Origin: Acetobacterium sp. KB-1
GTDB lineage: Bacteria; Bacillota; Clostridia; Eubacteriales; Eubacteriaceae
Direction: 5' to 3'
NCBI RefSeq assembly: GCF_003260995.1
Contig: NZ_CP030040.1
Coordinates: 3,782,109 to 3,846,108, forward strand
Length of the DNA stretch: 64,000 bases
Part shown: in pieces, positions 1-10,292 of the stretch
Layout of the letters: each line of letters begins with the position of its first letter
Position numbering within the stretch: the stretch's first letter is position 1
The notes under the pieces: generated by a model
The model's input: the letters and a program-made list of their open reading frames with translations, nothing else
Told to the model about the DNA's origin: nothing
Database searches by the model: none
Program-made: the position numbers and the translations under genes

Positions 1-486
1 TGGAATGTCTTGCGTCCGGCGCAATTTATAACCTCCGGCGGCTTAGGGACCATGGGTTATGGTCTGGGGGCTTCGATCGGCGTCAAACTGGCCAATCCCG
101 ATGCGGATGTGTTGCTAATTGCCGGAGACGGCAGTTTTCGAATGAACTGTCAGGAACTGATTACTGTCAGCAAGTACCAGATCCCCTTAAAAATCTTCCT
201 GTTTGACAATGAGTCATTGGGGATGGTACGACAATGGCAGAAGCTCTTCAGTGATAAACGTTATGCCCAAACTGATATTGTTCAATGCACTGATTACATC
301 ATGCTGGCGGCGGCTAGCGGAATCCCCGGCTACAAGGTAACTAATATGGCTGAGCTGGAAGAAACCCTAGAGGCGATCAAAGATCAACCCGGGCCACTGC
401 TTGTCCATGTCAAGATTTCCAACGAAGAAGGGGTTTACCCGATCGTCCCGGCGGGCTGTGCGATTGATGAAATTTATTACGAATAG
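1..486 (+). CDS. ilvB: Acetolactate synthase large subunit, C-terminal part (5' end outside window)
   Basis: The reading frame is open from base 1, so this is the last 161 residues of a longer gene. The thiamine diphosphate domain is visible: a GDGSF magnesium/ThDP motif near residue 45 of the fragment, followed by LFDNESLGMVRQWQ. The MVRQWQ stretch is diagnostic of acetohydroxyacid synthases rather than other ThDP enzymes. The position usually written NN in the ThDP motif is DN here. The enzyme condenses pyruvate with pyruvate or 2-oxobutyrate, the first common step of branched-chain amino acid synthesis. It ends at two consecutive TAG codons followed by an intrinsic terminator, so it is probably the last gene of its operon. 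The N-terminal domains cannot be judged. Confidence 0.93.
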   Translation, partial: WNVLRPAQFITSGGLGTMGYGLGASIGVKLANPDADVLLIAGDGSFRMNCQELITVSKYQIPLKIFLFDNESLGMVRQWQKLFSDKRYAQTDIVQCTDYIMLAAASGIPGYKVTNMAELEETLEAIKDQPGPLLVHVKISNEEGVYPIVPAGCAIDEIYYE

Positions 487-501
487 TAGCATAGTATGAA
501 C

Positions 502-541
502 AAAAATCACCGTGATTTAGCATATTGCGGTGATTTTTTTG
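502..541 (+). terminator. Intrinsic terminator after ilvB
   Basis: AAAATCACCG and CGGTGATTTT form an inverted repeat around a short loop and are followed by a run of T. It lies 15 bases after the ilvB stop. Confidence 0.85.
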
Positions 542-871
542 TATTTCAATTAGTATCTTTATTAAAGTGGCGGCAGGCAGTTTTAAAATCGCAGTGTAAC
601 AGTTCTAATAAATATTAATTCTCACTAAATAACGATAGTTTTTTGCGAGCAAACATTGTATAATACAAATTGGTACGAAAAAAGCATCTTTTATTTTATG
701 ATAAAAGACATGACTATTTGGCAGAAAAAGTTGCTAAAAAACTATTGAAGTCTGAAAGGAGCGACAATTTAATCTAACAATAAGAAGATTAGTGATAGTT
801 AAAAATAATTTCACAAGGACTTTTTTACAAAATTACTATCTTAATTATTTCAACAAAAGGAGCAAAGTTAT
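542..871. other. Gene-free AT-rich region upstream of the chemoreceptor gene
   Basis: No plausible ORF with a ribosome binding site. A TATAAT box lies at 659-664 with only a weak -35 match, implying a leader of about 200 bases before the chemoreceptor. No riboswitch is recognised. Confidence 0.4.
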
Positions 872-3604
872 ATGAAATGGATTTATGATATGAAGATCAC
901 CAGGAAACTTGTCACCAGTTTTCTACTTGTATCTTTTGTAGCGGGTATTGTAGGATTGATTGGGGTTGTTAATCTACTTAAGGTCAATGTAACATATATT
1001 GAGACTTACAACAATGTCACAACTGCTCATATGAGCACGGGAAATTTGCTTTCAAGTATAGAAAAAATGAAGTATGAATTAGTTGATATGATTCTAGAAT
1101 AGGATACAAATGAGATTAAAAAAGATGCTGAAGATATTGTCGCAAATAAAGAAATTATCAGTAATGCTTTGGACGAATTTGAAGCGACAATTGTAAAAGA
1201 CGAAGTGAGATTAGAGTTTGATCAGCTTAAAACAAGCATCGCTGAAATTGAAAAACAAATTGACAATGTAGCAAGTCTAGCTTTGGAAAATAAGGACGAA
1301 GAAGCGTTGGCTATGCTAGATGAAGCTGGGGCACTGACAGTATCTTTTGAAACAGCTACTTCGGATATGGGGGATCTTATCAAAATGAAAGCTGAGTCTG
1401 GAGAGGCCCAGATCAGCGAAAACACTGGTGCCACTAATGCCTCAGTTACCCTTATGGCGGTGATCACAATCTTGGGGATGATCTTTGCCATTACTTTGGG
1501 GATCTTCTTAAGTAGGATTATTGGAAAACCGATTCAAAAGGTTTCAGAGAATCTAAAAGAGATGAACCTGGGACATTTTGCGATACGTCTTAAAATGAAT
1601 CGAAACGATGAAATCGGGGAAATGGCGGATGCCATGGATACCTTCTCAGAGAGCATCCAGACGGTGATTGTAGGAACTTTAAACAATGTGTCTGCTGGCG
1701 ATGTCAGCGCTGATATTATGCTAAGGGATGATCAGGATGAATTGGCACCAGCACTTAAACGGATCATCGAAACTATACGTGCCTTAATCGACGAAGCAAA
1801 TAGGCTTTCTGTTGCCGCAATAGAAGGAAGATTGAGCACGAGAGGGGACGCAGATCGATTTACCGGTGGTTATAAGCAGATTGTTGAAGGCGTCAATGCC
1901 ACTCTGGATGCGGTGGTTGGTCCACTGAATCTGGCCGCCGACTATGTCGAACAGATCAGTCGAGGTATTATCCCCGAAAAAATCACAGATTCCTACAATG
2001 GTGATTTTAACATTATCAAAAGTAATTTAAATATCTGTATTGATGGTTTAGGTGGATTAACGGAAGGGAAACGCATTCTTGAAAAGATGAGCGTCAATGA
2101 TTATTCCGAAGAAATGACGGGACAATATCTGGGAATTTACTCGGATATTGCAAAAGCCATCAATGCTGTTCATGAGCGCTTGATTCGGGTGGTCAATGTT
2201 GCGACTCATATCGCCGCTGGTGAGATGGATGATCTGGATACCTTGAAACAGATTGGCAAACGAAGTGAAAATGATACCCTTAACCCAAGTCTGATTGCTA
2301 TGATTGAAAATATTCTAAGCCTGGTTCAGGAAACAGAAAATATGGCCAGTATCGCAGTTGAAGGGGATCTAAAAAATCGCGGTGACGCATTTAAATTCCA
2401 GGGAGAATTCGCAAAGGTCATCGATGGATTTAATCAGACTTTGGATACGATTATACAGCCGGTAGAAGAAGCAGCCGCCACGCTAAACTTATTATCAACG
2501 GGAAATCTGCAGATTGGCATGGAAGGTAACTATAAGGGCGATCATGCTCAAATTAAGAAGGCCTTAAATCAGACGATTGAGTTTTTGAAACAATATGTCG
2601 ATGAAATTTCATCAACCCTTGAAGCGATGGGACAAGGTCGTTTAAACCAGGAAATTACAAGTGAGTATCTTGGTGATTTTCTTCCAATTAAAACATCACT
2701 CAACACAATCAATGATAAACTTAGCCAAACCATGAAAGAAATCAATGATGCCGCCAGTCAGGTGGAAATGGGTGCCAGACAGATTTCAGATGGTGGACAG
2801 AATCTATCACAGGGGACCACTGAGCAGGCAAGTGCGATTCAAGAATTAACGGCATCGATTGAAGAAGTGGCAGATGAGACGAAGAAAAATGCTTTGAATG
2901 CCAATCAGGCGAATGAATTAGCTGTCAGAGTACGAAAAAACGCCGAAGTTGGAAATGGTCAGATGGAAAAAATGGTAACAGCCATGGATGATATCAGCGA
3001 ATCATCCAACAGTATTTCTAAGATCATCAAAGTGATTGATGACATTGCCTTCCAAACCAATATTCTGGCTTTAAATGCTGCGGTAGAAGCGGCTCGGGCC
3101 GGCCAGCATGGAAAAGGTTTTGCTGTCGTAGCGGAAGAAGTTCGAACGCTGGCAGCCAGAAGTGCTGAAGCAGCAAAAGAAACCACCGGGCTGATTGAAG
3201 GTTCGATCGACAAGGTGGAAGTGGGAACCGGCATTGCTGATGAAACGGCAGAAAGTCTAAAAGAAATACTCAATGAGATCGAGAAAGTATCCGATATTGT
3301 CGGTAATATTGCCCAGGCATCTAACGATCAGGCTTCTGAAATAGCCCAGATCACCCAGGGTATTGAACAGGTCTCCCAGGTGGTACAAACAAATTCGGCT
3401 ACAGCGGAAGAGAGTGCCGCCGCCAGTGAAGAATTGTCCGGTCAGGCCGAAATGCTAAAACAAATGGTTGGTGCCTTCGACTTAAAAACGTTTGGGCAAT
3501 CGCCAAAAACTCAAAATCAACTTGGGGCAAAGAAAGTAGTAAGAATAGATAAAGAGACGTCCTTTGAGCCCAACATTATTCTTGATGACGATGACAAGTA
3601 TTAG
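872..3604 (+). pseudogene. Methyl-accepting chemotaxis protein (4HB sensor, poly-HAMP) interrupted by an in-frame TAG
   Basis: An AAAGGAG site precedes ATG 872. Codon 77 (1100-1102) is TAG; the same frame then stays open to 3604, giving about 910 codons. The first 76 residues hold transmembrane helix 1 and the start of a four-helix-bundle sensor. After the TAG the sensor continues, then come transmembrane helix 2 (about 189-213), HAMP, several HAMP-like units (about 265-620) and a full signalling domain from about residue 630. The hairpin tip and C-terminus are intact and nearly identical to the receptor at 35824-38760. The simplest reading is a CAG (Gln) to TAG nonsense change, since the residues on either side fit a continuous helix. 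Restart at a later codon would lose helix 1. At least seven other genes in the window end in TAG, so recoding is unlikely. Confidence 0.8.
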
Positions 3605-3670
3605 TCACGTGATGCTTAACGGTAGCTGCTAAGCATAAAGCGACTAGAACACCAAAAGTAAATCAAAAGA

Positions 3671-3713
3671 AAACTTTGCAGACGGACTCACGCAGCCACT
3701 GCAAAGTTTTTTT
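3671..3713 (+). terminator. Intrinsic terminator after the chemoreceptor gene
   Basis: AAACTTTGCAG pairs with CTGCAAAGTTT, followed by seven T. Confidence 0.85.
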
Positions 3714-4131
3714 AATTGAAAAAATTAATTTTAAATACCTGAAAAATATAAAGTAGCAAAAAAACTGTCACAGTGAATGCCACGCATTGTTTAGGGTGTC
3801 TATCTGTGTTAAAATGAGAGAAAATAAAACTTACAAAAATTGAATAGTGAAAAATAAAGTGTGTTTTTATAATCGGCAAAGACGATGCGAACGATGTAAA
3901 AGCCTGGGCTATCGGCGACCCGATGATTCTGGATCAAGAAGAAAGAAAAGGGATGATCGTAAAATTTGACAGCTAAAAAGTATCCCAAGACAAAAAAGAA
4001 GGCTAGACCGATCAATTTGGAATAGGATTTAGACCAGATTCTACTCGGGCGTAAGAAAACCGGTCGATGATTATATAAAGTATCAGAGAAAAGTGTGTAG
4101 AGCTTTAGAAATCAGTACCAGGAGGGAGTTC
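3714..4131. other. Intergenic region with a possible gene remnant
   Basis: Most of this stretch has no gene. Positions 3851-3976 on the plus strand encode 41 codons whose composition looks protein-like (GKDDANDVKAWAIGDP, then DQEERKGMIVKFDS and TAA), but the frame opens right after a TGA and has no start codon or ribosome binding site. It may be the 3' end of a decayed gene. The family is not recognised. Confidence 0.3.
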
Positions 4132-5177
4132 ATGGAAAAAATTAGAAATGTTGCAGATTTCACAGATCATCATATTGAGAAGAAAAGAACCCTTGATGAA
4201 AGTAAGCAGTTTTCACGAATCAAAATCGGTATTTGTTTGCTTTTGTATTTTACGGTCATTTTTCTGCAAGTACGGTTTTCATCCTTTAGTAATATTGCCG
4301 GTGTTGTGGCTCAGCTTCAGGTGATGATTTCGGTTTGCCTGGTGGTGATAGCAAAAGAAAAGGGCTATCGGATTGGGGTGGCCATTAATCTTCTGACTTC
4401 CGCGTTTGTGGGGATCATTATCGTCTTGGGGGCCGGCAATTTAAAGGCAATACCAGGAATTATGGTGCCGCTTAGCACGATCATTATCATCAGTATTATT
4501 TCATTTTATGGCAAGCGGGTTGATAGTAATTTGGCAGAAGTTGCTGCACAAAAAAAAGAACTGAGTGTTCTCTACGATGAACTGGCAAATTCGGAAAAAG
4601 AAGTTTTAGAGCAGAACCAAAAGCTTAGAGAACTAAACAGAAAAATGAAACAGCGTGAAGTTAGGCTTAATTATCTGGCATATACCGATGTTTTAACCGG
4701 ACTCCCAAACCGTGAAATGCTTGTCAACAAGCTTGATTATCTGGTAGAACAGTCCCAGGAGAAACAAGCGCCTTTTGCGGTGGTATTTATTGATCTGGAT
4801 AGTTTTAAAAAGATCAATGATTATAAAGGGCATCATATCGGCGACTTATTGCTGAAATCGATTGCCGACAGAATAAAGAAATCGTTTTACAGCAGGATAT
4901 GCTCGGGCGTTTAGGGGGCGACGAGTTTACTTTGATTATCCAGCGCGATCTCAGTGAAACGGAAATATTTGAGTATGTTGAAAAAATCCGAATGGCTCTG
5001 TTAGAGACCTTTGTGGTCGAAAATATGAACTTAAATATTAGTGCTAGCTTTGGCATTGCAAGATATCCCCGGGATGGGGTCACGGCCACGGAGCTGTTGA
5101 ACTATTCTGATATCGCCATGTACAAAGCCAAAGAATTTGGAAAAAACAGAGTGCAATTCATCAATGGACAAGCGTAA
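4132..5177 (+). pseudogene. Membrane-anchored GGDEF diguanylate cyclase, frameshifted
   Basis: ATG 4132 is chosen because GGAGGG lies eight bases upstream; an in-frame ATG at 4093 has no such site. The N-terminus has about four transmembrane helices, then a coiled coil, then a GGDEF domain beginning YTDVLTGLPNR. The frame is lost in a run of four T at 4884-4887: one extra T would join the upstream ADRIKKSF to the downstream QQDMLGRLGGDEF and continue to 5177. As written, the upstream frame ends at 4914, before the catalytic GGDEF motif, so the product would be inactive. No RxxD inhibitory site precedes GGDEF. The intact enzyme would make c-di-GMP from two GTP. It is either a real mutation or a homopolymer error. 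Confidence 0.8.
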
Positions 5178-5199
5178 GACGAATTGACAGGAGGATACC

Positions 5200-6429
5200 G
5201 TGGGGCTTAAATTTAAAGAAACTGCCGTAATGACTTTATTTGTGGCGATACTGGGTGGCACAATTGGTGGGATTACCTGGGGGCTGCTGTTTATGATGAA
5301 CCTGGGCATCAATTTTTTATGGCAGGATCTTAAAAATGCGGTCAATCTCACTTTGTATCCGGTGGTGGTCTGTGCCATTGGCGGTTTACTCATCGGGCTT
5401 TGGGAGCAACGGTTTGGTCCCTATCCCCGGGAAATGGCGGAAATTTTAAAAACGGTTAAAAAAGGGAATAAGATCCCTTATAATAACCTACACATCATTG
5501 GTATCTCAGCCCTGTTACCACTGATATTTGGGGGGAGTCTGGGCCCGGAAGCCGGTTTAACCGGCGTGATTGTGGGGTTATGTTTCTGGTTTTCCGACCG
5601 CTTTAAATTTATCCTTTCAGAAACGGATGAGCTACCGCAGATTGGTATGGCTGCCACCATCGGCGTTATCTTTGGGGCACCGCTTTTTGCCTTTGTAGAG
5701 CAAATAGAAGATGAAGAAAAACCAGCAGTGATTCCTAAAAATCTAAAAATAATGATGTATTTCGTTGGCATTCTCAGCGGTTATGGGGCATTAACCATCC
5801 TCCAGAATCTTTTTGGCGGACGGCTGGGTTTGGGACACTTCCCAGCCATCCAAAAAATGACGGCAGTAGAATGGGCAGCAGCGATTCCTCTGGCACTGGT
5901 TGGGGTAGCAGCGGGAATGCTTTATTATCTATTTCAAAAAATGACCAAAGTCGCGATTAAACCATTGGCGCAAAAAATTCTGATTCGGAGCATTCTTGGC
6001 GGTGTGATTCTTGGCGGCGTCGGAATTTTTCTGCCCTACACGATGTTTTCCGGTGAACACGAAATGGTTGAGGTGATGAATTCCTGGCAGGGCTTGGGTT
6101 TTGCAGTGCTGCTCTTAACTGGGATTGTCAAACTTCTAATGGGCAATATTTGCCACCAAATGGGCTGGCGGGGTGGAAATATTTTCCCCACCATTTTTTC
6201 GGGGATCGCCATTGGTTATGCCTGTGCCTTAATGCTTCCCATTGATCCCATCTTTTGTGTGGCAATAGTAACAGCGGCATTAACAGCTACGGTTATGCGA
6301 AAACCCCTGGCAGTGATTTTATTGCTGTTGATGTGCTTTCCGATTAACGGCATCATTCCGATGACTATTGGTGCAGTGATTGGCGGCGCTATTCCGATCC
6401 CCAAATGGATCGGACTTCTGGAAGACTAG
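5200..6429 (+). CDS. ClC-family chloride channel or transporter
   Basis: The gene starts at GTG 5200 with AGGAGG six bases upstream, 22 bases after the GGDEF gene. The 409-residue protein is highly hydrophobic. It carries GSLGPEAG near residue 110, equivalent to the anion-selectivity loop with a glutamate, and GGNIFP near residue 325, equivalent to the GxFxP loop. The family moves chloride or other halides across the cytoplasmic membrane, some members exchanging them for protons. The sequence alone does not separate channel from antiporter and does not rule out fluoride. No regulatory CBS domain is present. It is followed by a bidirectional terminator. Confidence 0.85.
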   Translation: MGLKFKETAVMTLFVAILGGTIGGITWGLLFMMNLGINFLWQDLKNAVNLTLYPVVVCAIGGLLIGLWEQRFGPYPREMAEILKTVKKGNKIPYNNLHIIGISALLPLIFGGSLGPEAGLTGVIVGLCFWFSDRFKFILSETDELPQIGMAATIGVIFGAPLFAFVEQIEDEEKPAVIPKNLKIMMYFVGILSGYGALTILQNLFGGRLGLGHFPAIQKMTAVEWAAAIPLALVGVAAGMLYYLFQKMTKVAIKPLAQKILIRSILGGVILGGVGIFLPYTMFSGEHEMVEVMNSWQGLGFAVLLLTGIVKLLMGNICHQMGWRGGNIFPTIFSGIAIGYACALMLPIDPIFCVAIVTAALTATVMRKPLAVILLLLMCFPINGIIPMTIGAVIGGAIPIPKWIGLLED

Positions 6430-6473
6430 AATGAGTTGATGCCATAAGAGTCGGAACAATTGGTCGCGCAACT

Positions 6474-6513
6474 AAAACAACCCAGCCAGAGTTATTTCCA
6501 GCTGGGTTGTTTT
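6474..6513. terminator. Bidirectional intrinsic terminator between clc and potD
   Basis: AAAACAACCCAGC and GCTGGGTTGTTTT form a 13-bp stem with A and T tracts on the two sides. It serves two convergent genes. Confidence 0.85.
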
Positions 6514-6514
6514 G

Positions 6515-7555
6515 TTATTTGGAGACACTAATCTCGGTCCAGGCCCGGTTATAGATTTCCATGATATCACTAGGCAGATCCATAAAGATCTCACTGCGAG
6601 CCAGATCTTCGGGGCTGATGTTAAAACCGGCATTGTTCGACCAGCTTGAATCAAGCAGCGCCAGAGCTGGCGTATTCGGAGAGGAGTAACCGACGTATTC
6701 AATATTTTTAGCGGCAACTTCCGGGGTTAGCATGAAATTGATGAATTGTTCGGCCAGTTCCGGATTCTTGGCATTTTTGGGGATCACAAAATTATCATAA
6801 AAGGCATTGGAACCTTCCTTGGGAACCGCAAAATCAAGGTTGTTGGTTTCACTCATGATAATGGCCGCATCGCCGGAATAGACCACGGCTATAGCAGCAT
6901 CACCGCTGGCCATCAGGCTTTTGACATTATCGGTAACATAGGCCATAACCAGCGGTTTCTGGGTAATCAGAGCATCCCGGGCGGCATTGATGTTAGCCTC
7001 ATTGGTTTCATTCATGGAGAAACCGAGCCGTTTTAGTGAGGCGCCCATGCTGTCGCGAATGCTGTCATACATTAAGATTTTGGAAGCATATTTATCATTC
7101 CAGAGAATATCCCAACTATCCACCGGATCGGTGACCTGAGCGGTGTTATAGACAATTCCTAAAACCCCGTAGAAATAGGGGACCGAGTATTGATTGCCGG
7201 GATCAAAGGCCAGATCCTGGGCCGCGGCATCGATGTTAGCCAGATTGGGGATATTGTCTTTGGTGATGGGCCTAAGCATCTCTTCGCGAATCAGCCGCTC
7301 AATCATATAATCAGAGGGTACCAGTACGTCATAGGTATCGGATGAATTCTTGACCTTGACGTACATGTCCTCATTGGAGGTAAAGGTTTCGTAATTGACC
7401 CGACAATTATAGTCGTCTTCAAACTGGGCGATGACCTCCGGGTCCATATAGTCGCCCCAGTTATAAACAGTAAGCTCAGCCCGATTATCGGAGCCGCAAC
7501 CGCTGGCCAGAAAAGGCAGACACAACAAGGATAAAATTAACACGAACTTTTTCAT
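6515..7555 (-). CDS. potD: Polyamine ABC transporter substrate-binding lipoprotein (PotD)
   Basis: The start at 7555 is chosen because AAGGAG lies six bases upstream; the frame extends 14 codons further but would overlap potC. The 346-residue product begins with a lipoprotein signal ending in LASGC. The mature protein starts with LTVYNWGDYMDPEVI, the usual opening of PotD/PotF-type spermidine/putrescine binding proteins, and contains DVLVPSDYMIERL. It would capture polyamine outside the membrane and deliver it to PotBC. It is the last gene of the potABCD operon, separated from potC by 13 bases. Spermidine and putrescine preference cannot be told from this reading. Confidence 0.93.
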   Translation of the reverse strand: MKKFVLILSLLCLPFLASGCGSDNRAELTVYNWGDYMDPEVIAQFEDDYNCRVNYETFTSNEDMYVKVKNSSDTYDVLVPSDYMIERLIREEMLRPITKDNIPNLANIDAAAQDLAFDPGNQYSVPYFYGVLGIVYNTAQVTDPVDSWDILWNDKYASKILMYDSIRDSMGASLKRLGFSMNETNEANINAARDALITQKPLVMAYVTDNVKSLMASGDAAIAVVYSGDAAIIMSETNNLDFAVPKEGSNAFYDNFVIPKNAKNPELAEQFINFMLTPEVAAKNIEYVGYSSPNTPALALLDSSWSNNAGFNISPEDLARSEIFMDLPSDIMEIYNRAWTEISVSK

Positions 7556-7568
7556 TCCATTCTCCTTT

Positions 7569-8348
7569 TTATTGGATATTTTTAATCCCTTTTTCACTAC
7601 GGATATTGATCAGTATTAGTAAGATCATGATACACCCAAACATAATTGTTGACAAGGCATTGATTTTGGGGTTGATACCGGCCTTGGCCATCGAATAGAT
7701 GGTGATCGATAGATTGCTGACCCCATTGCCGGCGGTAAAAAAACTGATCACGAAATCGTCAATTGATAGGGTAAAGGCAATCAGGGCACCAGAAGTAACA
7801 CCGGGAAGAATCTCCGGGAACAGCACCTTCCAGAAGGCCTGGCGAGGGGTTGCACCCAGATCCAGCGCAGCTTCAAAAATGTTCTCCGGCAACCGGTTAA
7901 ACCGGGGTAGTACCGCCAGAATTACATAGGGGATACAAAAGGTGATGTGGGCAATAATAATAGTGGTTAGTCCCATTTTCATTCCCGCAAAAATAAATAG
8001 CGACATCAGGGTAATCCCCATCACGATATCCGGTACCAGAACGGGGATATTATTTAACAACAGATAGGGTCTTTTTAGTTTGGATCGCATCTGGTAAATA
8101 CCCACCGCCGAAATGGTGCCCACAAGAGTGGAAACAGTGGTGGCGATCACGGCAATAATGAGGGTATAGTACAAAGCTTGAAGGATATAGCGATCCTGAA
8201 AAAGCATGACATACCATTTGAGCGTAAAACCTGCCCAGGGCCCCATAATCTTAGAATCATTAAATGAATAAACAATCAACACTAAAATAGGTGCGTATAA
8301 AAACAACAAAATTAAGGCAAAGGCCAGTTTTTTAAGGATCTTTTTCAT
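7569..8348 (-). CDS. potC: Polyamine ABC transporter permease (PotC)
   Basis: This 259-residue inner-membrane protein has about six transmembrane helices and the permease EAA loop (EAALDLGATPRQAFWKVLFPEILPG near residue 160), which docks to the ATPase. Its start overlaps the end of potB by four bases (ATGA), so the two are translationally coupled. It forms the transport channel with PotB. Confidence 0.93.
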   Translation of the reverse strand: MKKILKKLAFALILLFLYAPILVLIVYSFNDSKIMGPWAGFTLKWYVMLFQDRYILQALYYTLIIAVIATTVSTLVGTISAVGIYQMRSKLKRPYLLLNNIPVLVPDIVMGITLMSLFIFAGMKMGLTTIIIAHITFCIPYVILAVLPRFNRLPENIFEAALDLGATPRQAFWKVLFPEILPGVTSGALIAFTLSIDDFVISFFTAGNGVSNLSITIYSMAKAGINPKINALSTIMFGCIMILLILINIRSEKGIKNIQ

Positions 8349-9190
8349 AGAATTTGACCTCCGGTATCAAGTTCTTTTCCGGTGATCAGACGGGCAACAC
8401 CTAAGACGAGAAAGATAATGGTCATCAATACCATTGAAAGCGCTGAGCCGAAGTTCCAGTTGTTCAGGGTTAAAAACTGCTGCTCAATGAGATTTCCGAT
8501 GAGCATGTATTTGCCACCGCCCAACAAATTGGAAATAACAAAGGTACTTACCGCGGGCATAAAGACCATCATTGATCCGGAAACGATGCCGGGAAGACTG
8601 AGTGGCAATTTGATTTTTACAAACATCTGGAAATGGTTGGCCCCCAGATCGGTGGCGGCCCGCAGTAGATCCGGATCAATTTTTTTCAAGGCGGTGTAAA
8701 TCGGTAACAGCATATAGGGGAAAAAGTTATAGACCATCCCCAGAATCACAGCAGATTGGGTATATAGCAGAGAAACATCCCTAAAGCCTAACAGACCCAG
8801 AAATTGAGAGATTAATCCGCTGCCGCTGAGCAGCACCATCCAGGCATAGGTTCGCAGCAGGAAATTGACCCACATCGGGATGATCATCAGTACAATCATC
8901 AGATTCTGGCGATTGCCGGGTAGCGATACAATCAGGTTCCCTAAAGGATAGGCGATAAAAAAACAGATCAGGGTGGCGATGACCGCATATAAAAATGAAC
9001 GGTATAAAAGTTCCAGGTAGACCGGGTCCATAAACTCTTTATAATTCTCCAACGTAAAGGTATAGATGCCAGCCTTAAAATCCGGGTTGGATAAAAAGCT
9101 GAACCAGATTACCACCAGCAGCGGAACGGCGATAAAAATAAGCATCCACAGACCGTAAGGATAGGCAATGGTTTCCTTAAATGATTTCAT
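8345..9190 (-). CDS. potB: Polyamine ABC transporter permease (PotB)
   Basis: This 281-residue membrane protein has about six helices and the EAA loop AATDLGANHFQMFVKIKLPLSLPG. It overlaps potA by 14 bases and potC by four, the usual gene order for this family. It pairs with PotC in the membrane. Confidence 0.93.
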   Translation of the reverse strand: MKSFKETIAYPYGLWMLIFIAVPLLVVIWFSFLSNPDFKAGIYTFTLENYKEFMDPVYLELLYRSFLYAVIATLICFFIAYPLGNLIVSLPGNRQNLMIVLMIIPMWVNFLLRTYAWMVLLSGSGLISQFLGLLGFRDVSLLYTQSAVILGMVYNFFPYMLLPIYTALKKIDPDLLRAATDLGANHFQMFVKIKLPLSLPGIVSGSMMVFMPAVSTFVISNLLGGGKYMLIGNLIEQQFLTLNNWNFGSALSMVLMTIIFLVLGVARLITGKELDTGGQIL

Positions 9191-10241
9191 GGTCGTGTTC
9201 CTTCTTCATGATATGAATATTATTGGGATCAACCTGGATACCAATCTGGTCGCCAGCAAAAAATTCACGGGTAGTATGAATCAGCCAGCTAATGCCCTTG
9301 CAGTTCATAACGATTTCATAGTGCATCCCCAGAAAGGTCACGGATTCGATGACACCGTCCAGAAAACCGGTACCGGGTGGGAGAATTTCGATATCTTCAG
9401 GGCGGATCACAGTGAGTACCGACTCGTTTTTCTCAAAACCTTTGTCTACGCAGGGAATTTCGACATCCTGAAGTTTGACCAGACAGTCTTTTAACATCAT
9501 CGATTCCAGAATATTGCTTTCACCAATAAAATCGGCGGCAAAGGCGTTTCGGGGTTCGTTATAAATATCCACCGGTGAGCCGATCTGTTGGATCCGGCCA
9601 TGGTTCATAATGATAATGGTATCAGACATTGTCATCGCTTCTTCCTGGTCGTGGGTGACATAAATAAAGGTGATGCCGGTTTTTTTCTGGAGTTTTTTTA
9701 GTTCCAGTTGCATGTTTTTGCGAAGCTTGAGATCCAGAGCACCCAGGGGTTCGTCAAGCAGCAGGACCTGAGGGTGATTAACCAGGGCTCTGGCAATGGC
9801 GACCCGCTGCTGCTCGCCGCCGCTTAAGGAATTGACATCCCGTTGTTCCTGCCCTTTAAGATTGACCATCCGCAACATTTCCTGAACCAGGGTGTCTATT
9901 TCAGCCTTGGCTTTTTTTTGAATTTTTAACCCAAAGGCCACGTTATCATAGACGTTTAAATGGGGAAACAGGGCATACTTTTGAAAAACGGTGTTAATGG
10001 GCCGTTTATTGGCCGGAATATTGACCAGCGATTTGCCTTCGAAAAGAATATCTCCGGCGTCCGGGGTTTCAAACCCACCGATCATTCGTAGCAAGGTGGT
10101 TTTTCCGCAGCCGCTGGGGCCGAGAATGGTCAGGAATTCATTGGCCCGAATGTGAAAATTAATTTCATCAATGATCGTTTTGTCCCCATAATGTTTGACC
10201 AGGTCTTTAACCTGGATAATTTTTTCGGTATTTTTTTTCAA
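9177..10241 (-). CDS. potA: Polyamine ABC transporter ATPase (PotA)
   Basis: The start is a TTG at 10241 with GGAGG nine bases upstream; a longer in-frame ORF reaches 10292 but lacks a ribosome binding site and runs towards the repeats. The 354-residue protein has Walker A GPSGCGKTT, the ABC signature LSGGEQQRVA, Walker B LLLDEPLGALD, and a C-terminal TOBE-type regulatory domain from about residue 245. It powers polyamine import. The leader carries three 31-bp repeats that may form hairpins. Confidence 0.93.
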   Translation of the reverse strand: MKKNTEKIIQVKDLVKHYGDKTIIDEINFHIRANEFLTILGPSGCGKTTLLRMIGGFETPDAGDILFEGKSLVNIPANKRPINTVFQKYALFPHLNVYDNVAFGLKIQKKAKAEIDTLVQEMLRMVNLKGQEQRDVNSLSGGEQQRVAIARALVNHPQVLLLDEPLGALDLKLRKNMQLELKKLQKKTGITFIYVTHDQEEAMTMSDTIIIMNHGRIQQIGSPVDIYNEPRNAFAADFIGESNILESMMLKDCLVKLQDVEIPCVDKGFEKNESVLTVIRPEDIEILPPGTGFLDGVIESVTFLGMHYEIVMNCKGISWLIHTTREFFAGDQIGIQVDPNNIHIMKKEHDHEII

Positions 10242-10292
10242 TTCATAAATCCTCCATTGATAGCTCTGTATTGAAACGATAAATTTAAGCAA

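Noticed and set aside
1100-1102. Reading the chemoreceptor TAG as pyrrolysine
   Set aside because: No pyl genes are in the window, neither MttB gene has an in-frame TAG, chemoreceptors have no known use for pyrrolysine, and many genes here (ilvB, clc, both moeA, DUF1638, M16C peptidase, carboxypeptidase, cbiO) stop at TAG.
3809-4015. Minus-strand 68-codon ORF
   Set aside because: It has no ribosome binding site and no recognisable features; the opposite strand looks more protein-like.
9168-9494. Plus-strand ORFs inside the pot, tup and chemoreceptor genes
   Set aside because: They are shadows of well-supported genes on the other strand or frame.
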